In this document: piece after piece, positions 1 through 11,400 of the stretch
How the letters are laid out: every line of letters starts with the position of its first letter
Numbering within the stretch: the first letter of the stretch is position 1
DNA from: Pyrenopolyporus hunteri
Lineage: Eukaryota; Ascomycota; Sordariomycetes; Xylariales; Hypoxylaceae
Assembly: GCA_902806595.1 (NCBI GenBank)
Contig: CADCXC010000022.1
Location: forward strand, 62,001 to 126,000
Length of the DNA stretch: 64,000 bases
Direction of reading: 5' to 3'
Translations under genes and position numbers: made by a program
The notes under the pieces: generated by a model
Told to the model about the DNA's origin: nothing
The model's input: the letters and a program-made list of their open reading frames with translations, nothing else
The model's database searches: none

Positions 1-108
1 AGTTTAGCTAAACATTTAAAAGGCGATCGTCAAGTTATTAGAGAATACTTAAAAGGAGAGAAAGCTGGTTATTATCGAGGTAAGTGAAAATTTACTTATA
101 AATCTTAA
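1..108 (+). CDS. 3' end of an intronic HEG (NUMOD1-like tail), 5' cut by window
   Basis: The frame starting at base 1 stays open for 35 codons and ends at TAA 106-108. It reads SLAKHLKGDRQVIREYLKGE, then YYRGKW. This is the NUMOD1-like helix-turn-helix DNA-binding tail usually found at the C-terminus of GIY-YIG intron endonucleases, so the nuclease domain should lie upstream of the window. It sits in the same intron as the group I core at 256-382. The family is inferred from the tail only. Confidence 0.6.
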
Positions 109-442
109 TATATAAAGGGCATGGCCGGGTAAGGTGGAAACATCTAACTTTACATTCACTATTTGCTGGGATCCTTTATAGCCTTTGGAACTAGTAATGC
201 AGACTTTATTTGACATACAAGCGGCATAATACAGTAACATTTCAAAGGATTAGGCAATCAGCCGGAAACCAAATATAATTGGGCTCATTGTAGCATTAAA
301 CACTTTTATAGAGTAGGTTCTTCAGAGACTACACGTGAATACCTTAGTAAATATTTATTATTTAAAGGTAAAGATATAGTCCAGGCATTGATGAAAGTCA
401 ATGAGAAAGCAACAAAAATTATTGTTGAATAATAATAAGAGG
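1..442 (+). other. 3' part of a type A group I intron, probably cox1
   Basis: Core words are in order: AATCAGCCGGAAACC at 256-270, TCAGAGACTACACG at 322-335 and AAGATATAGTCC at 371-382. A short P9-like hairpin follows (CATTGA/TCAATG, about 385-402). The intron should end soon after, near 440. The exon that should follow is not clear: ATGCCAGTTAT at 444 looks like a cox1 MPxxIGG start, but the better match is at 2443. The host gene is inferred from the downstream cox1 exons. Confidence 0.7.
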
Positions 443-865
443 CATGCCAGTTATCTTAGTGTTATATTTAATTTTTAAAATTATTATGTTAAAGATATTT
501 GAGGTTATGTTATCTTTTTTTCGACTTTTTTTTCACCCCTAGCGAAGCTAAGGAGTGCGGGGTGGTGAAAGTTTTATTGTAATACTTTTAGATTATTTAT
601 GTCTTACGCTGCGCAGCCATTTAATGGCTAAAAATAAAATTAGTATTCAAAGTAACCCTTCTTTAAACACAGCTCCGCCGTAAAAGAAACTATAGTACTG
701 GAAGGAAACTCTAAAAAGGTTCAAGAAAACTTTGAGTTCACCAGAGTCAAAACCTTATGAGGATTTATACACAGGTAGAGGGGTACCTGAATATGAACCT
801 ATTTGAGTAAAAGATAAGTAAAGAAAGAAGCCCGTTCAGGGCTTCTTGAGCTCAAGACAAAAAGA

Positions 866-2400
866 TAGATTATCTTACCCTTCTAATTATCCTTGTAATT
901 ATATTAATATATCGGATCCTTATCACAATAGAAAATTAATTAAAGATACATGTAAAGGTAATCGTGTTGTGTATATTTGAATATATAAACCTACAGGAAT
1001 ATGCTTAGTAGGATCTTCATCCAATAGCGTTGAAAGAGTATTAAGTTATTTTGAAAAAATATTTATTCTTAGATACTAGAAGAGGTGTACAGTTCTTAGC
1101 AGATTTTGTAAATAAGGTGTATATAATATAAACAAGGGTCTTTGTTAGCAACTGTTTTTAGTAAAAGGCCTGGCTATAGATATAACTGAAATAGAGGTAT
1201 TAAATGTAAATAAGAAATAAAAAACCGAAAAGAATTTAACATAGCTGCACTAAGATACCAGGTATGTACTTATTCAGGTATTTGTTTTTAAGATCTTTAT
1301 AAAAAATTTTTTAATGTAATATGCGAGATATGATCTTAAATAAAATGTATGCCTATTATTTATAGAAATATAGATATTGCATCAGGAAAAGTATTCTATA
1401 TATATCCTCAGATATATGTTAAGGAAAACTTTTTATGGGAAGATCCGAAATAATACCTGCTTCAATTTTTCTACTAAACATCGAATTTTATGATTTAGTG
1501 TTAATAGATCATTTTCTACTTCAGCGTATAAAAGTCATAAAAATCCAAAATTAAATCCTAACTGGGTGACAGGGTTCGTAGATGCTGAGGGGAGCTTTAC
1601 GGTTAATATACGTAAAATCCTAAATCTAAATTGGGTTGAACGGTTCAACCAATCTTTCAAATTAATCTTCATGAAAAGATAAAACAATCTTGGAAAGCTT
1701 AAAATCTTATTTTGGGTTAGGGTATATTATAGAGCATGGTAAAGACACTATCAGTTATAAAGTAACTTCTATACAGAATTTAAATATAGCAATTTTGCCG
1801 CACTTCGACAAATACTCGAGGCCGCGTATATCACCTTCCAACCGCTACGCGGCGTCTGGAAGTTTAAATTCTCAAAAATATGTTTATTTACCACCTGAAC
1901 CTTTAGAATCTGTTTTACCGTTTATAAATATAACAAATAGAGATACTTCTGTGCCTATATTTTTATACGGACCTGATTTAAAGAGAGTACTTTATATTTT
2001 TAATTCAAAACTACATTATATAATGAATTTAATATACATTGAAATACTGTAGATAAATATTTGGATAAGTTAGACAATAAATTATATAATTATTTTACTT
2101 TTTCCACTAAAATTTTATAAGGTTCAGATTTAGATAATCTTTTAAGTTTAAATGAACTATTAGATATTAAAACTAATGTTGACCCTAATGTACCTAGAAG
2201 AGGACAAAGAGTAAAACTAAAAACCTGGAAAAACCTAGAATACGAATTTTTAGTTTAAGTAAGGCAGCTAAATTTTAGAAGAGACAGAAGGAGTTGCGAC
2301 GCTGGAACTTTAAGAAGTCATATGAAAAATAACACTCTTTATAAAAATAAATGAAAAGTAGAAAATTTGTAAGATTATTTAGTAGATTTAGGTGCGAGGT
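866..2400 (+). pseudogene. GIY-YIG HEG split by a LAGLIDADG fragment
   Basis: Around 866-1130 the frame reads VVYIWIYKPTG then LVGSSSN and VERVLSYF, the GIY-YIG nuclease N-terminus with frameshifts. A LAGLIDADG reading frame then intervenes (1551-1815). From about 1865 to 2400 a GIY-YIG-type tail resumes, with phrases such as LSKAAKF and SHMKNNTLYKNK, which is a NUMOD1-like DNA-binding repeat. The two halves look like one endonuclease gene interrupted by another. Whether any product is made is doubtful. No clear group I core was found between 444 and 2442. Confidence 0.5.
1551..1815 (+). pseudogene. LAGLIDADG_1 N-terminal half inside a GIY-YIG gene
   Basis: Begins LNPNWVTGFVDAEGSFTVN, a textbook first LAGLIDADG motif. 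After a frameshift near 1672 it continues SYFGLGYIIEHG and SIQNLNIAILPHFDKYS. It stops being LAGLIDADG-like at a GC-rich segment (1818-1862) and runs in frame into the GIY-YIG tail. The second LAGLIDADG motif expected in this family is missing. Confidence 0.6.
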
Positions 2401-2442
2401 GTAATTCCGCCCTAAATTCTTAACCTCCTTTAAGTTAAATAG

Positions 2443-2470
2443 TATGCCTGCTTTAATCGGAGGTTTCGGT
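2443..2470 (+). CDS. cox1: cox1 window exon 1 (28 nt)
   Basis: Reads (V)MPALIGGFG, a conserved part of transmembrane helix 2-3. The first base completes a Val codon. The preceding G at 2442 fits the last base of a group I intron, and the exon ends in T. Confidence 0.85.
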
Positions 2471-5400
2471 AAGAATAAAAAAAAACTTTTACAACTTTAG
2501 CTTCTTCTGCGGAAGCTAAAGAGGAAATAGATGAAAATGATTTAAATTTATTACGTAATAAAATAGGGCTTATTTAGCTGGATTAATAGAGGCTGACGGT
2601 TCATTTGCTATTCACGACAAAAATTCAAAAGCTAAAAATATGCACCTAAAATTTTCTTAGTGTTTAGTTTAAATGATAACCCTTTAGCTGAAAAATTAGT
2701 ATCAATCACTAAAGTAGGTAAAATATATAAAAAGAAAATCAAGGTTGCGTATTATGAAATATTAAAAAATAGCGAAGATGTTATAAAATAATTCATATTA
2801 TTAACGGGTATTTCAGGTCAGCAAAAATCTCTGAATTACACAAATCTATTATTTGATTTAATGAAAATCTTAACATGAATATAGAAATTTTACCTTTAGA
2901 TAACTCAAGTATAGGTAGTAACGCTTGATTAGCAGGATTTTCACTCAAAAGAGCTTTTCTATATCTACAAATAATAATAATACAAGAGTCATATTAAACT
3001 TTAAATTAAAAATAAATATTGTTTTCCCTGCGCAGAGCGGAGCTCGTGCTGGGTCGCAGAGCGAAGATAATTTTAATAAAGTAAGTTTGTTAAACTGATT
3101 ATCGCTTTTTGTCAAATAAGTGAATATTTAAATACTAGCTTTAGTACTGAAATTAAATATTTACCACACAAAAAATGTACATTTATAGTTTATGCTTATA
3201 CACCAAAAGTAAAGAAAAGATTATAGAATATTTTAACCAATACCCATTATTAGGTAAAATATATTTAGATTACATACTTTGAATTGAAACTTTTAAGATT
3301 ACAGGTGATAAAAATACAGTAAATTGTCAGGCTAAAGCAGCTATTGTAAACTTAAAATCTGAAAACTTAAGAAATACAAAGAATTAAAGATCAATTTAAC
3401 AGTAAGCGTAAAGAATTTGATTTTTCTCATTTAGATTCTATTAATGTTTAAAGTTTACACAAAGAAATTGCCGAAGGTAGTAGTAATATTACCATATAAA
3501 ATATAACTATATGCGGGAAGTTCCTAAAGTTTTATTATAGGAGTTGTGAAAATTTAGGTTTTATTAAACGTACGTGACCCTTAAAACTAATAAAAATCCT
3601 AAAGGATAATCCGCAGGAAACGAAAATAAACCTGTTTTTTATTTAGGATCCTCAGAGACTACACGTTATACTCCATTAAATTAATGGATGAAGATATAGT
3701 CCAATTGTAATTTAATAATTACAAAAAAAATGAATTTCTTACTTCCGCTATTAGTGGGTGGTCCTGATATTAATTCTCTTTTTTTCCTTTGCAATGTTAA
3801 AGGATAAGGTATAGTATCGTGAGTAAAAAAAAATCTCACTTAGTCGTTAATAAATCATAGTAACGTTATAGCGAAATATGCAAATAATTTGACGACCAGA
3901 CATGGTGAAAACGGTTAACAACTCTCTGGTTGAAGACCGTCGGTGGCTATAAACATCGCTACAGACTGGTTCACCTACGTAAAGCTGAAATGTTTGCGAA
4001 TGTACAGTCGGAACTTAGGATCAGCTAACAAAGCTGATGGGTGTGAAGGGTATCACACAATTTTATTTGTATTGTGTGTAAATGTAGAGAGCATTAGTAA
4101 ACATCATGGGTATTTTACATATTAGTAATTTACCTTTATATCTAAGTTTGGGCAAAACTAAAACAAGTTTTACCTCGCTCTATAAAATGACCTCTAAAGA
4201 TTAATCGTTTAGGGTTCAATCAAGAAAATATTCGACATCAACAGCTCCTTTTATTCTTAGTAAAAGGATCTTGGTTCTTATTTGGCGGGCCTCTGAGAAG
4301 GTGACGGCCATATCTCTATTAGTAAACCGGGTTCAAAAGTTCAGAATTTATCCTTATCTATCACTTTCCATTTAAAAGATTTACCGTTAGCTGAGCGGTT
4401 AAAAGATGTTTCAGGGTTTGGGTGAATTAGAATTAAACAAAAGGAAAACGCATGCGTTTTAACCTTTCATACTATAGATGGGTTAATCTGAATTGTAAAT
4501 TTAATGAATTCTTATTTGAGAACACCTAAATTAAAAAAATTTCATGATTTAATTGAAATTTTAAACCTTAAGAAAGGTTTAACTATTAATAAATACTCTT
4601 ATTCAACAGCTGATTTAAGTGAAGATGGGTGGTTAGCGGATTTACAGATGCGGACGGTTCATTTGGGATTATAAACACTAAGAAAGAATCAGATAAGTTT
4701 GGTAAACTTACTAAGAAGAGAAGAGTAGCTTGTAGATTTAGAATCCAACAAAGAATGATTGATCCTGAGACTAATGAAAGTTACGAAGATTTATTTAATA
4801 AGATTGCTCTGTTTTTAGGCGTTAATTTATTAGTGGTGACTAGAAACACCGGAAAACAGTATTTTAGTTTAGAAGCTAAAAGTAGAGAAAGTCTTAGTAT
4901 TGTTCAAAATTATTTTTACACATTTCCGTTATTTAGCTCTAAATATCTGGATTTTCTAGCTTGAGATAAAGTTGTAAATCTTATTCTTCATCAGACTCAT
5001 TATGATGATGAGAATTCAGATTTAATTGAAGAGCTAAAGGGGAATGAATAATAATCGAAGTAATATTCATTGAGGTCATTTAGATAGACTCGGAAAAATA
5101 AAAGAAAAGGTCCACCTTGGGGTATAATAAATAACAAAAGATATTATAGTACAAATATTAAAAATAATAACTTAAATTCATATCTAGCCGGCTTATTTGA
5201 AGGTGACGGACATATTTGAATACAAAATCCTGATGCAGGTGATAAAAGAAACAAAACCCAAGGTTTTGTATAACTTTAGTTTTAAAATGAACCATTAGCA
5301 AAAAACTCTTAGATATTATAGGATCAGGTTTTATTAGATATAAACCTAAAGATAATGCTTGTGTATTAGTAGTTTCACCAGTAGTAGGTTTAAAAAAAAT

Positions 5401-8400
5401 TGTTTATTTAATAAATGGAGAATTAAGAACACCTAAGATACATCAATTGTATAAATTGATTGATTGATTAAATAAACATCATAATACTAATATAGATAAG
5501 TTACCTTTAAAAGAGGGTCCTTTGGCTAATGATAGTTGATTAAGCGGATTTATTGATTCGGATGGAAGTTTTTCTGTACAACATACTAAAATAGAAAACA
5601 ATGCAAAAAAAAGAAAATATCTTGTAGATTAAGAATTGAGCAGAGAATGTTAGATCCTATAACTGGTAATAGTTATTTCGATGTTTTAACAAATATAGCT
5701 AAATTTCTTAATTGTAATTTATTAACTAGAACTCAGAAATCTACAGATAATAAGTATTATACTCTTACAGCATCAAGTAAAAATTACTGAAATTCTTATA
5801 AACTATTTAGATAGATATTCTTTATTCTCAAGTAAATATTTAGATTATAAAGATTGAAGAGAAATTGTGTTATTAATGCAGCGCCCGGAGGGCGACGAAA
5901 ACAAGCATGGGGTTTTATCAGATGAGGATATTTCATATAGCTTTAAAAAGGTAATATGAATACTAAAAGAAGTATATTTAATTGAGATCATTTAGATTTA
6001 TTGTCTTTCCATAATAAGGTTGTATCTAAATACCCTTATAATTATACTTCTTTGACTGATCGTTTAACTGAATTAAATACAAAGAATTTTACTTTTAACC
6101 ACCGGCTAGAAAATATACCGATAACCTTAAGAGGATTAAATAAAATAAATAATAGAGAATATTCAACAGTTAACCAAAGCAGCCCATCAACTATCGTATT
6201 TTCAAAGAATAACCATAATTTAGAAAATTTTATGTTTCAGGATTTTGCGATGCAGATGCTTCATTTACAGTAAGTGTTTTAAGAAAATCCGATGTGAAGA
6301 TAGGTTGAACAGTTTTAGCTAGATTAATTATAACTTTACATAAAAAGGATGTAGGTTTATTATATCTAATACAGTCCTGTTTAGGTGATTGGAACTATTA
6401 CTGTTAGAAAGGATTCCGAGGTTGTCGATTTTGTAGTAGCGTCAGTGGGAGATTTAGTAAACAAAGTTATTCCATTCTTTTTAAATATCCTTTAATTACC
6501 CGTAAGCGTGCAGATTTTTTAATATTTAGTAAAATTGTCGAATTAATTCACCAAAAGAGCATCTTACACTGGAAGGTATACAAAAATTGTAAGTTTAAAA
6601 GCTTCAATGAATAAAGGATTGACGGATAAGTTAAAACAAGCTTTTCCTGATATTAAACCAATACCACGTCCTGTTATAGATAAATCTTTATGTATAATTA
6701 ACCCGGAGTGATTAGCGGGTTTCATAGATGGTGAAGGTAGTTTTCAATAAATATTAGAGAATCTGCTAGCCATAATGTCGGAAGCCAGGTATCTTTAATT
6801 TTTGAAATTAGTCAACATTTAATAGATGCGGAATTAATGGAAAATATACTAAAGTATTTAGAAGTAGGTAAATTGATATTTAGAAAGAGTCACCCTCTTG
6901 TTATTTATCATGTAGGTAGATTCTCTGACATCGAAGAAAAGATTATACCTTTTTAAATAAATACTCTCTTCAAGGTGCAAAAGATTGGAGTTTGAAGATT
7001 GAGAGAAAGCAGCTGCGATTATAAAAGCCAAGGGTCATTTAACACTAAAAGGGTTAGAGAATATTAAGCAAATTAGAGATGGGATGAATGCAAAAGATCA
7101 CTGTAAAGCACGCCCATACGGATGGACTACGAAAAAAAAATTTGGGTTTTCAGTACGTTCCACTACAGAAGATCGTTTCTGCTTCGCACAAAAAGACTTT
7201 AATTAAGTCTTCTTTAAGCTTACAGCTCAGCTAGCCTTAATCTCAAATTTTCTTCGTATGGTAGGGAGAATACTTTGATTACTTTTTTTTATTATATTAC
7301 TTTTTTCTAACTAAATTAGTTTTAGGGTGGGAACTTCTTCGAATAATAAGTAGAAATAAGGGAGGTATCATTTATACCTTTCCCATTCTGTAAGAAACCT
7401 CCGGCGCTATGCGCAATGAGTAACTTCGCTAAGAAGAGGGTATAACTAAAACTGATTCTGTTAGAGATAGTATGAATAGAAATAGAACTCATTTCAATAG
7501 GGATCATTTAAATAAATTATCAGCTTAGACTTACAATTGTTACTATTTTGTTATTTTTATATAACCCCTAAACCAGGGAATGCCGTTAAAAGTGTAAACT
7601 TTTAATTATTACTTCGCTATATGCATAGAATCTCTCGAAATTGGAATTAATTTTCCTATCAACAGATACATAGACACCTAATTGGAGTTTATAAACTCAT
7701 AAAGTTATACAAATAACTGAATTAGTCGTAACACTTATGTATACATGGGAAGAATATGCAGGAAACCAAAATAATTTAAATTATGTAGGATCCTCAGAGA
7801 CTACACGCGAAGCCTTATTGTATTAAATAAGGGTGAAGACATAGTCCGTGGTGGTAGGAAACTACCATTGTAAACGATTCCTAGACTTAATAATATAAGT
7901 TTTGATTATTAATACCTAGTTTACTCTTACTTGTATTCTCTGCCGTAATAGAGGGTGGAGCTGGTACAGGGTGAACTATATATCCTGCCAAGTGATTTAG
8001 GGAACCACTTATGTGGGAAAAGTTGCCAAACTCGGGAAGCCCTAAAGCTTTTGGTACCAAACCTGGAATGAAAATTCGGAGGTGGAAAAAGTAATGATTT
8101 TTATAAGGTAACAAGCCAAAAGATAAGTGAAAACGAAATGGGTAATCGCGGATCTAAATCAGTAATATGCGGACGCAAGCTCTGTATTACTGTAAAAGAG
8201 CAACGAGTAGACGGTAGCTACATAGATTCTTATTTGTGCGGAGCGTCGCAAAATACTTTAATTAAGAATTCTATGTTAAGGTGTACTCTAACGGATTTTG
8301 AAAGAAGTTATCGAGTCAAAGCCCTTTCTAGTTTAACAAATAAACGGTTTTATTCTTCTAAAGAGGCGAATTCTAATTTAAATCCTTGAGCAGTAGTAGG

Positions 8401-11400
8401 GTTTAGTGATGCTGAGGTTCATTTATGATAAGAGTTAGAAAAATTCTAAGTACAAAACAGGATGACTCGTAGTGGCTATATTTTCTGTGACTGTCGATAA
8501 AAAGATTTATTTTATTAGAGTCTCTTAAAGCTTTTTTGAGGGTTAGGTAGTATAAAAGAGTGGTAATAGTACTTTTAGTTATAGAATAGAATCATCTGAA
8601 CAAATTATAAAATAATTTTACCTTTTTTTGATAAATATTCTTTAATTACTGAAAACTAGGAGATTATCTTTTGTTTAAAAAGTTCTAGATTTAATGAGTA
8701 CTAAAGAACATTTGACACAAGGAGGATTAGAAAAAATAGTATCCTGAAAGCTTCTATAAATAAAGGTCTATCTGAGGAATTACAAGCCGCTTTCCACAAT
8801 GTGTTCCTACACCTAGACCTGTGATTAATAACAAATTAATCCCAAATCCTGAATGATTAGCAGGATTTGTTTCTGGAGATGGGAGTTTTAAATCTAATTT
8901 AAAAAATCTGCATCAGTTAAAGTAGGATTTCAATCTATTTTAGTATTTCAAATAACTCAACATGCTCGAGATGAAAAACTTATGGAAAGTTTAATTTCTT
9001 ATTTAGGATGTGGTTTTATTGAAAAAGATTCTAGAGGTCCCTGATTATACTATACTGTAACTAATTTTTCACATATTCAAGGTAAAATCATACCTTTTTC
9101 CATCAATATAAAATAATAGGTTCTAAATATTTAGACTATATGGATTGATGTAAAATTGCATCATTAATGCAGAATAAAAACCATTTAACTTCTGAAGGGC
9201 TAAATGAAATTATTGTTTTAAAAGCAGGTATGAATAAAGGAAGACTATCTACCTCTTTTGATTCTACTACCCACTCTCTGAATACAGAAGATGATTAATT
9301 AAAATTTGCTTTTTGATCTTAATTATTTTATCTTTAATTTGTTTTCAAGAATAACCGTTTATTATTATGCTTGATAAATTTGATAGCCGTGCCTTTATCT
9401 GGGTACAAAGTCATAGTGGACCTAGTGTTGATTTAGCTATATTTGCTTTACATCTTTCAGGGTGTCTTCATTGTTGGGGGCAATAAATTTCGGAGTAGTA
9501 TTGTTAATGTGGTTGGGAATATACTATATTATTTATATTTACATTTACATTATTTACTGTATTTGGGTAGTAGTCCAGCGAAGCAGGCTGAGCTATTATA
9601 GAGTTGAGAATAAAAGTTCCCTTGTGTTAGTTAAATATAAAGATTCTCGTACTAAATCCGAAAGATCCTACTCTTAGTGGGGAATCGGAAAGTGAGAATA
9701 TACAAGATGAAGACAAAGAAGGTGAATTTGATAACGATAAGGAAGATGAAGATAAGGAAGACGAATTTGATAACGAGGAGGAGATGATTCTGACAAAATG
9801 AATTTTACCCGAAGAAAATCCCCGCCGCCCAGCACTCTCCGCAGCGGCAGAGGCGTAGGATTAAAAAAAAGCCAGATTGAGGTTTTATTCTTGGAAGAAA
9901 AGGTAAAGATGTTTTGCACATCAATTAGCTCTTACTCAGCTTAAAAGTAACAAACCTATAACTTTAAAGGTGTTAAATGAAATATTAGCCTACTCGAATA
10001 TTTTAGTGAGTGATGAAACATTAAATTCCTATTAACTATCCTAGATTAGAATTTTATAATCTACAACAAAAAAAACCTTGGATTTAATATACGATAAATT
10101 AGGTTCACCTTATAATAAAAATCAATTGCGTGGTGTTTATATTTTTACTTGTTTAACTACAAATCAAAAATATGTAGGTTCATCTAATCAATTAGCTTAT
10201 AGATTAAAGGGTTACTTTAATCAAACTCACAAAAACTCTGGTAAATTAATTCCTTTAATGAAAGAAATAGGTTTGTCCAAATTTAAATTAGAAGTAGTAT
10301 GTTTACCCTATTACCTGAATTCAGACCAGAAATAGTTTTAGAGCAATATTATCTATTAGATCCTTCTTTTGATTTAAATACGATAAAAGTTTCAAATAAT
10401 CCTAGTGGATCTACTTCTAAAGCTCTCTATATGTATAGTAGAGATGGCTCAATACTTTATTTTTTTACTACACAACAAAAGACTTTATCTCTAAACTTAG
10501 TATAGCTCACACTACGTTTACTAAACATCTTACAAACGGTAGTTATTATTTAGGTAAGTATCTTTTTTAAGAACAAAATTGATACTGCCAGAGTATTAGA
10601 TATAACTTTACCTGAAATTGCCTTAATGTTAAAAGAGATAGAGTTAAATTTAATAGAAAAAACCTATTAGCGGTTTAAATAAACCTGTTTTACTAATAGA
10701 TGTAGTAACTAAAGAGGAACTTCTTTTTGACAGTTTAGGTCAATGTATTAATTTCTTAAAAAGTAAAGGATTATCTGTTTCTCAGCAAACATTGGCTAAA
10801 CGCTTAGATACTGATCTATCGTATAAAGGTTACATATGTAAAACTGTAAAGAGTAAATAAACATTAATATCTTAGACTTCTTTTAATAAAACCAACAACA
10901 CATTAACAGTAAAAGATGAGATTTATATAAAATTAAAACTATATGCTGGAATAGCTTAGTGTCTATAAGTACTTTGAAAAGTGAAAATCTTATAGGCTGA
11001 TGCTTAATCAGCAGGAAACCAAAGTAACAAATTTTGTTATAAGTAGGATCCTCAGAGACTATACGTTTTACACCAAGTCGTACTTTCGACTTGCTGAAGA
11101 GATAGTCCACAAAATTAAATGTCGATAATGTAATGATTATGATTACGTTATTTTGTGTCATTACTACTATAGTTAATATGAGAACTCCGGGTATAAGATT
11201 ACACAAGCTAGCGTTATTCGGGTGAGCTGTAGTTATAACAGCAGTGTTATTATTATTATCTCTTCCCGTCTTAGCCGGTAAATTAATTCTGCCGGCTCTA
11301 AATTTGGCTGTTTTCTGGGAACCGTTATATGAAAATATATCGCAATCAGCAGGTAATCTATTAAGTTTGAACTTTTAGAGAACCTCAGAGACTATACGCC

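Larger units (their letters stand above)
2471..3732 (+). other. cox1 type A group I intron
   Basis: Splits GGFG from NFLLPL. Core words are AATCCGCAGGAAACG near 3608, TCAGAGACTACACG at 3652-3665 and GAAGATATAGTCC near 3690-3702. The last base is G 3732. It carries a broken double-LAGLIDADG gene 5' of the core and a GC-rich cluster at 3026-3066. Confidence 0.8.
4154..7876 (+). other. cox1 type A group I intron with three HEGs in tandem
   Basis: The core lies at the 3' end: GCAGGAAACC near 7758, TCAGAGACTACACG at 7794-7807 and GAAGACATAGTCC near 7835. The last base is G 7876. Three LAGLIDADG_1 genes lie head to tail before it. The stretch 7207-7640 holds no whole gene, only a short HEG-like C-terminus (HFNRDHLNKLSA, about 7485-7528). 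Confidence 0.75.

Noticed and set aside
3943..4125. Plus-strand 60-residue open frame
   Set aside because: It lies over the type B intron core, whose sequence repeats at three other places with different frames. It is structural RNA, not coding.
9674..9919. Minus-strand open frame rich in Leu/Tyr/His
   Set aside because: Antisense of the acidic coding segment upstream of the GIY-YIG gene. The repeats come from that segment.
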